Assembly (NCBI RefSeq): GCF_000517385.1
Contig: NZ_BAUW01000012.1
Coordinates: 1-64,000, forward strand
DNA from: Mesobacillus boroniphilus JCM 21738
Lineage (GTDB): Bacteria > Bacillota > Bacilli > Bacillales > Cytobacillaceae
Direction: 5' to 3'
DNA length: 64,000 bases
Shown here: piece by piece, positions 26,191 through 33,727 of the stretch
Layout: every line of letters begins with the position of its first letter
Position numbering within the stretch: position 1 is the stretch's first letter
Position numbers and translations under genes: made by a program
The notes under the pieces: model-generated
Seen by the model: the letters and a program-made list of their open reading frames with translations, nothing else
What the model was told of the DNA's origin: nothing
Database searches by the model: none

Positions 26191-26541
26191 TTAGTTGGAA
26201 TAGGAACTGTTCTTTTTTACTTTTGAAATCACAAAATAAGAAACCAAATATAAGAGGCATAAAAAGAGGAAAACTATTAAAACTGAAAGTAAGAACTTAT
26301 CTTGATGCCATACTGTTCCACAACAACTTATTCCATAAAAATAAGGCAAAGGCGGATCAATGTTAACAACTGTCAGCTCTACAAATCCTATTGGGAAACC
26401 TATAACCATCGGGAAACTCTCTTTTAACTCGTCATATGTTTTAATCATTTCTCCGTCAAAAAAAGCGGTAGAATAAACAAAAATGCACGAAATAAAAAAC
26501 AACAATGGTAGAACTACTAACTTCTTTAAAAAAGGTCGCAT
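26191..26541 (-). CDS. Two-span membrane protein
   Basis: 116 residues. An N-terminal helix (LVVLPLLFFISCIFVYSTAFF) and a C-terminal helix (FLLSVLIVFLFLCLLYLVSYFV) surround an outer loop of about 45 residues that includes IDPPLPYFYGISCCG. No family recognised. In the same direction as the small lipoprotein upstream. Confidence 0.55.
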   Translation of the reverse strand: MRPFLKKLVVLPLLFFISCIFVYSTAFFDGEMIKTYDELKESFPMVIGFPIGFVELTVVNIDPPLPYFYGISCCGTVWHQDKFLLSVLIVFLFLCLLYLVSYFVISKVKKNSSYSN

Positions 26542-26613
26542 TTCTAAATCACCTCAAAAAGCCCCTCTGAAATCTCTTCATTATTATTGAGCAAAACTGC
26601 CCCTTCAGTGCAA

Positions 26614-26659
26614 TAAGAACTTCAACAAAAATGGCGTTTATCCTTCTGGTCAACGCCAT
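26614..26659 (-). repeat. Repeat-type hairpin terminator (ATCC-TTCT-GGAT class)
   Basis: GGCGTTTATCC-TTCT-GGTCAACGCC with the lead-in GAACTTCAACAAAAA. The same lead-in and hairpin type recur at 29938-29982, and the hairpin type at 30428-30460. Here it overlaps the end of the small lipoprotein reading frame. Confidence 0.6.
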
Positions 26660-26813
26660 CATATTGAAAGATATCAGCATTAGAGTCCAATGTTAAAACT
26701 TCTTCAGCATCAATATTATCACTTGATATTCTTGTTGTTTCGCCTCCATTAGAGCATCCATTATGGGTAAATAATGCTAATGCAATCAAGACATAAAATA
26801 ACTTTTGATCCAA
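26622..26813 (-). CDS. Short lipoprotein, probably 3'-truncated
   Basis: 63 codons from a TTG start with GGGGTAATACG upstream. Signal sequence with a lipobox-like THNGC (Cys 19), then SSDNIDAEEVLTLDSNADIFQYDGV, which resembles the start of common Bacillus lipoproteins that continue with a longer domain. After DGV the frame runs into the hairpin repeat (DQKDKRHFC-stop), so the 3' part appears replaced. Probably a remnant. Confidence 0.45.
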   Translation of the reverse strand: MDQKLFYVLIALALFTHNGCSNGGETTRISSDNIDAEEVLTLDSNADIFQYDGVDQKDKRHFC

Positions 26814-27113
26814 CGTATTACCCCCTTAATTATATAGATATTCCTCTATCTAAAAGCTCCTTCTTCAACATAACTGCATCTTTCTTTGAAAAGTCATAGG
26901 AATTCTAGTTTTACATTTAGATTTCCCAATACTTCAATTATTCCTATGCCTTACCATACGGAACTTCCTATGTAAGCACAAATTGGGAATTTTCAGACAC
27001 CTTAAGTACTTCAGGAGTAGGCATATTTGTTCCTAATATCCCTTTAATTTAATGAGTCTTTTAATCCTCCGTCTTGCATGTTGACTACAACTATTTTACA
27101 ATTTTCTGACCAA
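26814..27113. other. Intergenic DNA, no gene seen
   Basis: 300 bases of AT-rich DNA with no frame carrying a plausible start and no clear hairpin. It lies between two minus-strand fragments and may be eroded coding sequence. Confidence 0.4.
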
Positions 27114-27422
27114 TCAATAATTGATGTTTCTTGTAAATCTCAAACCATTATTAACCCAATGAATTAGATTTGTTGAGATTGATTCGGCATGATTAGGAGC
27201 CATGTCTCCAGAATCTGCAATCAATATTTCTTCTTTATCACTCAGAAGCATCAGAAAAACTCTCCCATCACTATCATCATCGATAGAGATAAAACCACAT
27301 GCAAAACCCTGTATTTCCCAAGTTTTATTACCTTCAAGAATATCATCGGTACCATAAATGTCTTTGAACAGCGAGCTTGCCAGGTGCCAAAACGGTTCGA
27401 CCCATGATGAGGTGGATATCAT
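27114..27422 (-). CDS. Hypothetical protein fragment
   Basis: 102 residues: WHLASSLFKDIYGTDDILEG, an acidic IDDDSDGRVFLMLLSDKEEI and a helical end (AESISTNLIHWVNNGLRF). The composition is protein-like, resembling the C-terminal part of SMI1/KNR4-type immunity proteins, but this is not secure. No ribosome site precedes the ATG, so it is probably 5'-truncated. Confidence 0.4.
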   Translation of the reverse strand: MISTSSWVEPFWHLASSLFKDIYGTDDILEGNKTWEIQGFACGFISIDDDSDGRVFLMLLSDKEEILIADSGDMAPNHAESISTNLIHWVNNGLRFTRNINY

Positions 27423-27474
27423 TAACTTAGTAACAACAGTTACGATTTATTGGAAAATATAGGAGGGTATTAAG

Positions 27475-27567
27475 GTGAAGAGGAGGCTAGGTTTGTCTAT
27501 TATAGAAAGGAACTGTTAGAGAGGAGAATACATGCATAATTTTAGAAATAAAAAAGAAATAGTTTGA
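27475..27567 (+). other. Two mini-ORFs with ribosome sites upstream of the protease
   Basis: GTG 27475 to TAG 27519 (14 codons) follows AGGAGGG, and ATG 27532 to TGA 27567 (11 codons) follows GAGGAG. They lie 190 bases upstream of the papain-like protease on the same strand. They may be leader peptides or traces of a lost gene. Confidence 0.35.
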
Positions 27568-27752
27568 GAAAAAGGCTAGCCGAAAAATTTCCCAACCTAA
27601 GAAAGACAAATTTATCGGGAGCAAAAAGGACTTTTGTACTAAAATATGGATTATAAAGGAATTTATATCCACATAAAGGAAGTGGGTGAAATGTAACGAT
27701 AAGTGTTTTTGTCGAAATAAAAACATATTAAAGAATCAAGGGGGAAGGTAGA

Positions 27753-28328
27753 ATGAAATTAGCAAAGGCATTGAAAAGGTTTACGGCTATGTTATTTGTA
27801 GCTATTCTTGCTTTTAATCTTTGTGGGATATCAGCATCTGCGGCTGAAAAAAGACTGTCTGTACCAGCTTACAATCAAGCCAAAAGCAAATGGTGCTGGG
27901 CTGCAGCTGGACAGGCGATAGTGAATTACAAAAAGGGAACTTCACATTATCAGTGTACTATTTATAAGGAAGGGAAGAAATACAGCGCATGTACTACTGA
28001 TGAAGATGGTTCAATTTATACACAGTTTACTAACATCTTTACGTTTGCCAAATTTTCAAGCACTGGGACGGTGGTGTTCAGTCCAACGAGTTGGTCAACA
28101 ACGGTGGGTCAAATTAATCTGAACAGACCTATTTTAGCTAGAATAGGCTGGAAGAGTTACAATTCCGGACATTTTGCAGTAATTTCTGGTTATAATGATG
28201 GTTTAACGGATTATGTCTATTGGACGGATATTGGACTGTCCGGCTCAACAACAAGAAAATCAACATATTCTGCATTCAAAGACAATAGTGAGTGGACATG
28301 GACCACTTCACGATATGCTATGTATTAA
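27753..28328 (+). CDS. Secreted papain-like cysteine protease (C39-like)
   Basis: 191 residues. Signal peptide ending ISASAA, then a compact papain-like fold. The nucleophile motif is SKWCWAAAGQAIVNY (Cys about 48), the catalytic His lies in NSGHFAVISGYNDG (about 141), and VYWTDIG gives the third residue. Length and motifs match the papain-like/AvrRpt2 group in Bacillus. A GGGGGAAGG site precedes the ATG. The next gene starts 15 bases downstream and is probably its functional partner. Confidence 0.82.
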   Translation: MKLAKALKRFTAMLFVAILAFNLCGISASAAEKRLSVPAYNQAKSKWCWAAAGQAIVNYKKGTSHYQCTIYKEGKKYSACTTDEDGSIYTQFTNIFTFAKFSSTGTVVFSPTSWSTTVGQINLNRPILARIGWKSYNSGHFAVISGYNDGLTDYVYWTDIGLSGSTTRKSTYSAFKDNSEWTWTTSRYAMY

Positions 28329-28343
28329 TTAGGGGGAAAATAT

Positions 28344-29078
28344 ATGAAAAGGCTTATAATCTGGATTTTATCAATTTTTTTATTTGCTTTCACCTCTCCT
28401 GCTGCTGCAGAAACGAGCATTCCAAAAGAAGCACAGGAATTTGCGGATAGATTTTTTTATAATATTGTTGTAGAAGAACTCGGTACGGAACACGCTGCTA
28501 ATTTTAACTTAGATCCGGATTCTACGAATATAACTTTTGGACCTCTTTTTCAGAGGTTTAGTGTAACTCCGGAATTTGTTCAGGAAAAAAATCCTGACCT
28601 TTCTAATGGTATCGTACCATCCGATGAATACCTTTCTGTTGTTTATCAAGATGGAAAGCCAATCAATGTAATTGGCACTTATAAGAATGAAGCTGGAGAA
28701 TTTGCTCTTTCCACTTTTGGTTATGGAATTGATTTGGCAAAGAGAATGGATAAATTCAAGGGCGATGAAGTATTGCTATATGAAGGCCCAGCTGATGCTT
28801 GGTATTTGTATACTGGCAAGAAAATCAAACCTCTTAATGATCCTGCGAAGCAATTAATGAAGGAAGAAAAGGACATCAGTGACTACCAAAAAATTATTCA
28901 TGAGAGATACAAGGATGCCGATCCAAACCCTGAAATGGGTGGCGGTATAATTGTTCCTGAAAATAATAATGATGACAATAAGACTACCACTATTCTGTAC
29001 TCTATAATCGGTCTCTTAGGAATTACATCAGTAGGTTTGTTTTTCAAAAACAGACAATTAAAACATAGTCAAAAGTAA
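28344..29078 (+). CDS. Membrane-anchored extracellular partner of the protease (unknown family)
   Basis: 244 residues. Signal peptide (LIIWILSIFLFAFTSPAAA), an extracellular region with QEFADRFFYNIVVEELGTEH, FGPLFQRFSVTPEF, DEYLSVVYQDGKPINVIGTY and DEVLLYEGPADAWYLYTG, an Asn/Asp-rich spacer, and one C-terminal helix (ILYSIIGLLGITSVGLFF) with a basic tail. No LPxTG motif, so anchoring is by the helix. No known domain. Co-transcribed with the protease: adaptor, inhibitor or substrate are all possible. Confidence 0.7.
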   Translation: MKRLIIWILSIFLFAFTSPAAAETSIPKEAQEFADRFFYNIVVEELGTEHAANFNLDPDSTNITFGPLFQRFSVTPEFVQEKNPDLSNGIVPSDEYLSVVYQDGKPINVIGTYKNEAGEFALSTFGYGIDLAKRMDKFKGDEVLLYEGPADAWYLYTGKKIKPLNDPAKQLMKEEKDISDYQKIIHERYKDADPNPEMGGGIIVPENNNDDNKTTTILYSIIGLLGITSVGLFFKNRQLKHSQK

Positions 29079-29419
29079 AATTGTTTCATAAAAATCTGGT
29101 CCTCAGTGCGGCGTAACCGAAAAAATTCTTTCTTTATCTAAATGTTTCTTAAAGTAATGGTGACAGGGAGATGCAATAGCAACTCCTTGTCTAAACAAAC
29201 TCAGTAGTTTGTTTATTATTGGAAAGAAACTCAAAGGTTTTCCAACATTCTTACCAAGTTTCTATGTCACTTGCTTCTTAATCTCCTTCTTTATATCATG
29301 CTCTTTAATCCCACCTTTCTTCCCTATTCCTCATTTTTATATCCTTAATGGATGATAAACAGATGTACGATTTAAGCAAGTCTTGTTCCACTATCCCCGT
29401 CAGTTGAATTAGAAATAAA
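29079..29419. other. Intergenic DNA, no gene seen
   Basis: 341 bases between two convergent genes. No reading frame, RNA gene or strong terminator was found. Confidence 0.5.
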
Positions 29420-29875
29420 TTAAACTCTTTTCTCAGCAATCCTTTTTAATTCTGTCGCACGAGTAGCAATAAATTCACTCATATACTTTTTTAAAAACAA
29501 CGCATCTGCAACAGATCCGAAAATACCTAGTGGTGACTTATACTCAAATATATCGGTCATTATAGTTCCATCTAGGTGTTCAATAAACTGGTGGGTATGA
29601 ACAAAGGATTGAAAAGCACCTTTTACCATAACATCCACAAACTTATGAGGTCTTTCCATTATAATAACTTCCGCAGTCAACCTTTGCTTAACGCCAAAGT
29701 GATTTGCTTCCCAGGTAACTACATCACCCAGTTCCAATAAACCCTCAGTAATGCCACCAACAGCTCTTTCCCTGGTTTTAGTAGTAGTTTGAGTATGTAT
29801 ATCTACGTTCCTTGCCAGGTCAAAACAGAGTTCAATGGGAGCTTTGATAAATTGTTCATTTTTAATAATAGGCAT
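29420..29875 (-). CDS. SRPBCC (START/Bet v1-like) family protein
   Basis: 151 residues with the helix-grip pattern: MPIIKNEQFIKAPIELCFDLARNVDIH at the start, a central strand set (LGDVVTWEANHFGVKQRLTAEV, FQSFVHTHQFIEHLDGTIMTDIFEY) and the long C-terminal helix (LFLKKYMSEFIATRATELKRIA). Proteins of this fold bind hydrophobic ligands in a cavity; the CYCLASE/COQ10-like subgroup is the closest impression. Single gene. Confidence 0.8.
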   Translation of the reverse strand: MPIIKNEQFIKAPIELCFDLARNVDIHTQTTTKTRERAVGGITEGLLELGDVVTWEANHFGVKQRLTAEVIIMERPHKFVDVMVKGAFQSFVHTHQFIEHLDGTIMTDIFEYKSPLGIFGSVADALFLKKYMSEFIATRATELKRIAEKRV

Positions 29876-29937
29876 CCATATCCCTCACTAATAGATCGTT
29901 ATACTTCTTCCACTATCCTGCTCCGATTGTTTAATAA

Positions 29938-29982
29938 GGAATTCAACAAAAAAGGCGGTTAATCCTTCTGGATCAACACACC
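29938..29982. repeat. Degenerate copy of the ATCC-TTCT-GGAT hairpin repeat
   Basis: GGAATTCAACAAAAAAGGCG then GTTAATCCTTCTGGATCAAC, matching the lead-in and hairpin at 26614-26659. The distal stem is damaged (ACACACC). Confidence 0.5.
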
Positions 29983-30134
29983 CTATTTCTTACAAGTATA
30001 AAACCATATGTGTGTTTAAAAATCTGCACAAACCAAAATGGTGATGCAAATTAAAACGTTAAATAAAAGCTAATTTTCGTTCGATATCATCTCTTCTACT
30101 TACATTATACAACTATTTTTTAATAATTTATAGA

Positions 30135-30251
30135 CTACTCTTGTTGTAATTGCTCCAGTTCAGCTTTATAGATATCTGCGACATACTGAATCAACGAGAT
30201 AAACAATTCATCTTTTTTTAACTACAATGTTTGTTCTTCTTTATCGGACAT
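30135..30251 (-). pseudogene. Small soluble ORF with an internal amber codon
   Basis: From ATG 30251 the frame reads MSDKEEQTL, TAG (30222-30224), then LKKDELFISLIQYVADIYKAELEQLQQE and stop. The part after the amber looks like a genuine helical C-terminus. No ribosome site. A decayed small gene or a base error. Confidence 0.35.
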
Positions 30252-30413
30252 GTTTTTACGATTCGCTGGTTAATGTTATATTACGAATACACTGCTGATA
30301 CAGAGGGTTTCTTCATATCTGGCGGGTCCATGATTCCTTTGATGATCGGCCTGTTCGCCAGTTTCATTGCAGTAAAAATATATGGTTATAAGAGCCGGCA
30401 AAAACATGGTTGA
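30231..30413 (+). pseudogene. C-terminal fragment of a small membrane protein
   Basis: 60 codons with two membrane helices (FFFIGHVFTIRWLMLYY; GSMIPLMIGLFASFIAVKIYG) and a basic tail. The only start is an internal TTG with no ribosome site, and the frame is closed just upstream. Probably the end of a truncated small integral membrane protein. Confidence 0.35.
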
Positions 30414-30427
30414 GAACCTTACATTAA

Positions 30428-30460
30428 AAAACGCGTTAATCCTGCTGGATAAACGCGCTT
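30428..30460 (-). terminator. Terminator of the signal peptidase gene
   Basis: On the minus strand GCGCGTTTATCC-AGC-AGGATTAACGCG is followed by TTTTTTA. Same hairpin class as 26614-26659. Confidence 0.85.
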
Positions 30461-30474
30461 ACTTATGCTGTGAT

Positions 30475-31020
30475 TTAATCACCAATAATCTTCATATCTT
30501 CAAATGGGTAAAAAACAACCTTTGTTGTTCCAATGATGCTTTCAATCGGAACTGCGCCAAAATGACGGCTATCTTCACTTTTCCTTCTGTTATCTCCCAG
30601 CACAAAAATATGTCCTTCTGGGACTACTTCACTGTCGACAGGCGTTTCACTTAGCGTAAACGAACCAGTAAGAAGTCCATTATTGATTCGCTTTTTGCTC
30701 TCCTCCAGATAGGGTTCTTCGTAAGACTTTCCATTTATGTACAGCACATCGTCCTTGTATTCTACCCGGTCACCCGGAAGTCCGATTACCCGTTTGATAT
30801 AATCCTTGTCCTCGGTTGCATGGAAAACGACGATATCAAACCGTTTCAGCTCGCCAATTTTGGTGACGAACATCCTCTCCTGGCTATGCAAAGTTGGCTC
30901 CATGGAAGCTCCTTTTACCTCAATTGGTGTCAGTAAAAACGATCGAACTACAAAAGCCAGTACTATTGCGATTAGAAATGCCTTTGCCCATTCCCAAATT
31001 TCATTTCTCTCTTTTACCAT
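30475..31020 (-). CDS. lepB: Signal peptidase I (SipS type)
   Basis: 181 residues from MVKERNEIW (AAAGGATG before ATG 31020). One N-terminal membrane anchor (AFLIAIVLAFVVRSFLL), catalytic Ser in KGASMEPTL, catalytic Lys in DYIKRVIGLPGDRVEY, and the closing boxes GHIFVLGDNRRKSEDSR. Short Gram-positive form. It cleaves signal peptides of Sec and Tat substrates at the outer membrane face. Followed by a strong terminator, so monocistronic. Confidence 0.93.
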   Translation of the reverse strand: MVKERNEIWEWAKAFLIAIVLAFVVRSFLLTPIEVKGASMEPTLHSQERMFVTKIGELKRFDIVVFHATEDKDYIKRVIGLPGDRVEYKDDVLYINGKSYEEPYLEESKKRINNGLLTGSFTLSETPVDSEVVPEGHIFVLGDNRRKSEDSRHFGAVPIESIIGTTKVVFYPFEDMKIIGD

Positions 31021-31107
31021 ATGGCACATCCTTTCCAAACTATTCTATTGGATTCTATTTCCACATAGAACATTCGAAATCCTTCTTCATTAAATTCAAA
31101 ACAAAAA

Positions 31108-31123
31108 AGAGGCAAAAGCCTCT
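31108..31123 (-). terminator. Terminator of the glutaredoxin gene
   Basis: AGAGGC-AAAA-GCCTCT with an A-run on the + side (T-run on minus), eleven bases past the glutaredoxin stop. Confidence 0.7.
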
Positions 31124-31134
31124 TTCGGTAATGA

Positions 31135-31367
31135 TTATTTTTTTACATGCTGCATCAGTGTATCCGGGTCAAATCCAAGAACCAGTTGCCATTAACCTTC
31201 GTTTGTGGCACACCCATCTGGCCAGTTTCTTCAACCAGTTTCTGCGCAGCAGCTTGATCGTATTGTACATTAACTTCTTTGTAGTTTAATCCTTGACCCT
31301 CAAGGAATTGTTTCATCATTGTGCAGTAAGGTCAAGTGTTCGTAGTGTAAACAGTAATATCGTTCAT
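31135..31367 (-). pseudogene. Glutaredoxin-like protein with TGA in the active site (selenocysteine candidate) and a 3' frameshift
   Basis: From ATG 31367 (GGAGG nine bases upstream) the frame reads MNDITVYTTNT, TGA (31332-31334), PYCTMMKQFLEGQGLNYKEV and on to ETGQMGVPQTKVNGNW. The TGA replaces the first Cys of the CPYC redox motif, giving UPYC if read as selenocysteine. A hairpin CCTTGA-GGG-TCAAGG (31291-31305) starts 26 bases after the TGA. Near 31182 one G seems missing; restoring it gives VLGFDPDTLMQHVKK and a stop at 31135. Either a selenoprotein with one sequencing error, or a decaying gene. Confidence 0.7.
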
Positions 31368-31616
31368 TCTAAATGCCTCCTTAAAATTATATACCCTGTA
31401 ATGTATTATCCCGGTTATGCTAAATTTATGCAAAAAAGAAGCACTGGGATACCTATGTTTTTCCCTATTTTACTGAAAAAAAACAGGATGGGAGGTATTC
31501 TTATGGTGAGTGGGTACCTAGCTTAATGCAAGCACCATAAATGAATTATCTTCTAAGTACTTCATTAATGACGATATAATGGAAGAAAACTCACTCCAGG
31601 AGCGGAGGAAAGATCA

Positions 31617-31772
31617 ATGGAACTTCTTATCATCCCAGTCGCTATCGTATTTATTGCCATGTTCATACATGCTGTAAACGATGTTTCAAAGGTTCGAAAA
31701 GAACTGGAATTTGTAAAAAAACAAAATGAACAAATCCTTGAATTATTGAAAACCCAAAAGAAAAGTATGTAG
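31617..31772 (+). CDS. Small single-span membrane protein
   Basis: 51 residues, missed by length cut-offs but preceded by GGAGGAAAGATCA. Membrane helix at the N-terminus (LLIIPVAIVFIAMFIHA) and a charged coiled-coil tail (SKVRKELEFVKKQNEQIL). Function unknown. Ends three bases before the convergent YnfA-family gene. Confidence 0.65.
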   Translation: MELLIIPVAIVFIAMFIHAVNDVSKVRKELEFVKKQNEQILELLKTQKKSM

Positions 31773-31775
31773 ATT

Positions 31776-32111
31776 TTACTGCCGTGGAGCAAACAGCATA
31801 ACCGAAACACCAATTATACAAATACCGGCGCCAATCCAGTCGTAAAAATCAGGAGTTTTCTTGTCGACGCCCCATCCCCATAGAACAGACAAAACAATGA
31901 ACACTCCTCCGTAAGCGGCATAAACTCTGCCGAATGACGGGAAGGATTGAAAAGTCGCAATGACGCCATAAATAGCGAGTGCCAGTCCTCCTCCTATTCC
32001 CCAATAAAACGGTTTTCCTTCCCTCAGCCAAAGCCAGACCAAATATCCTCCGCCAATTTCGGCTATTCCTGCAACAATGAACAAAATAATTGCACTAAAT
32101 ATGAGAATCAC
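31776..32111 (-). CDS. YnfA family (UPF0060) membrane protein
   Basis: 111 residues and four helices in the short SMR-like layout. Signature [20 protein letters not shown], then GVIATFQSF and [17 protein letters not shown], ending [17 protein letters not shown]. Length and motifs match the family throughout. Function not established; a small-molecule transporter by resemblance. Confidence 0.92.
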   Translation of the reverse strand: MILIFSAIILFIVAGIAEIGGGYLVWLWLREGKPFYWGIGGGLALAIYGVIATFQSFPSFGRVYAAYGGVFIVLSVLWGWGVDKKTPDFYDWIGAGICIIGVSVMLFAPRQ

Positions 32112-32190
32112 TTCCTAAATTGATATGTACTAGCATTATAACGTAATTTTACGATCGTAATTAAGAAGTTCAACATGCTTCATGACCGTT

Positions 32191-32260
32191 TTATAGCGAC
32201 TTTTTTATTTTTATAGCGAGTTCCCCATTTTTATAGCGACTTTCTCTGTTTTATAGCGAA
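32191..32260. repeat. 20-bp periodic array, word TTATAGCGA, four copies
   Basis: TTATAGCGA begins at 32191, 32211, 32231 and 32251, exactly 20 bases apart. The spacers vary in sequence but not in length. Lies in the noncoding DNA upstream of the ynfA-type gene. Confidence 0.85.
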
Positions 32261-32371
32261 TTGGAAATTCAGCTTGTTTTTTTCCAGTTTCAATTTGTTA
32301 AGTTAAAATAAAGAAAATGGTTAATCAGGGAGTTGTATTTATGCTGAATTGGCAATATGTGAGAAGTATCA

Positions 32372-32638
32372 GTCTTTTTGGATGAACCTGAAGCGGCATT
32401 CTCGCCGCTGCGGCAAATGGCGATGCTGACGCGGATCCATGATCTGGTAAATGATAACTCATAGCTTATTATCGCCACGCACTCGCCAATCATCATGGCC
32501 TATCCAGATGCAGCGATCTATGAATCAGTGAAGAAGGCATTTTTAAAAGAAAGCTGGAAGAAACGAAATCATTATCGCATCCTGAAACAGTTTTTCAATA
32601 ATACCCCAAGGATGATTCACCATCTTTTAACTGTATAA
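32372..32638 (+). pseudogene. AAA/ABC-type ATPase, C-terminal remnant with amber codon
   Basis: The frame holds FLDEPEAAFSPLRQMAMLTRI (Walker B and D-loop) and HDLVNDNS, then TAG (32462-32464) where CAG is expected. It continues LIIATHSPIIMAYPDAAIYE (switch His) and a C-terminal helix ending NNTPRMIHHLLTV. The Walker A half is missing. Remnant of a RecF/predicted AAA-15-like ATPase. Confidence 0.7.
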
Positions 32639-32653
32639 AATGGTTATACATAA

Positions 32654-33373
32654 TTAGTACTTATTGATAATGCGCTTAAAAACCCTGGTCACTTTAATAA
32701 AATTTGCACGCTGCCATTTAATCCATTCCAGGGCAAGTATGGTAATCATAAGCCAGATTGCACCGGCTAAATGGCCGGCCAGGACATCACTTGGATAATG
32801 GGCTCCGAGGTAGATTCGAGTAAATCCGATCCAGACTACCAGAAATCCTGCAACTAAAATTGTCATCCATTTAGTGAAAGGCTTTCTGGCAGAGCGGACG
32901 ATCAAATATGCGATAAATCCATAAAAAATCAGCGAACCCATTGAATGTCCGCTTGGAAAACTGTATCCAATCGCATCGATCTCAGGATTAATAGAAGGAC
33001 GCCCTCTTCCGTAAAGATGTTTTAACAATTTGGTCAGCGCACCTCCGCCACCGATGGCTATTAATAAAAAAAGAATGCCTAATTTATCCTTCGCCTTTAC
33101 CCATAATGCAATTATCGCAGCAAGTGTGCATAACGACAAAAACCAAACAGAACCTAGCTCTGTAACAAAAATCATGATCTGGTCCAAAGTAGGGTTTTCA
33201 AATAAGTTAATCCTTTGAATAACTGCCTCATCAATCGCATTGATTTCGTTTTCAAGCATTTCCTCTGCTAATTCCGAGAATATGACGATAAAAAGTACCG
33301 ACATACCAGCTCCAGCGATCATCAGCAAAAACGGCAATCCTGCATTCTTTAATTCTTGCTTATTTAATTCCAC
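32654..33373 (-). CDS. PAP2-family phosphatase (YodM/undecaprenyl-PP type)
   Basis: 239 residues and six helices. All three phosphatase motifs are present: KHLYGRGRPS, PSGHSMGS and RIYLGAHYPSDVLAG. These carry the catalytic His pair and phosphate-binding Arg. Acts on lipid phosphates at the outer membrane face (phosphatidylglycerol-phosphate or undecaprenyl pyrophosphate). Monocistronic, divergent from the patatin gene. Confidence 0.92.
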   Translation of the reverse strand: MELNKQELKNAGLPFLLMIAGAGMSVLFIVIFSELAEEMLENEINAIDEAVIQRINLFENPTLDQIMIFVTELGSVWFLSLCTLAAIIALWVKAKDKLGILFLLIAIGGGGALTKLLKHLYGRGRPSINPEIDAIGYSFPSGHSMGSLIFYGFIAYLIVRSARKPFTKWMTILVAGFLVVWIGFTRIYLGAHYPSDVLAGHLAGAIWLMITILALEWIKWQRANFIKVTRVFKRIINKY

Positions 33374-33727
33374 AACACCTACCCTCCTTTTTTAATATCA
33401 AAAACTGTTCATTATCCATTATGGAAATCCAACCTTTTTTCATGTTCTGATTTGTTAACCTATAATAATCCAAACTATATTGAACTTTTACCCGACTAAG
33501 ATCCAAGTAAACGATACAGATATGGTAGTTTCGTCTTCTATATGACAAACGGATTAATTTTACTAATAAAACTTCTTCAAAATCTTTTATCTTTGTTCAT
33601 GAGGATGACGTCCCAGAAATTACTTTTTCACAATCATAACTTATAAAATCTGCATACTCTGTGATAGACTATTTCTATGGAAAACAACATGAGACTGATA
33701 GAAATAGATATTAAGGAGGAGTAAGTA
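33374..33727. other. Divergent promoter region, no gene supported
   Basis: 354 AT-rich bases between the phosphatase and patatin genes. A 62-codon minus frame overlaps the phosphatase start but has no recognisable content. Confidence 0.5.

Noticed and set aside
28672-28857. 61-codon frame inside the protease-partner gene
   Set aside because: Alternate-frame shadow; the longer frame has a signal peptide and membrane anchor.
31293-31526. 77-codon plus frame over the glutaredoxin gene
   Set aside because: Antisense to the glutaredoxin reading frame, whose motif and ribosome site are clear.
32191-32260. CRISPR array
   Set aside because: The repeats are only 9-10 bases with 11-base spacers, and no cas genes are present; the same holds for the 21-bp and 53-bp arrays.
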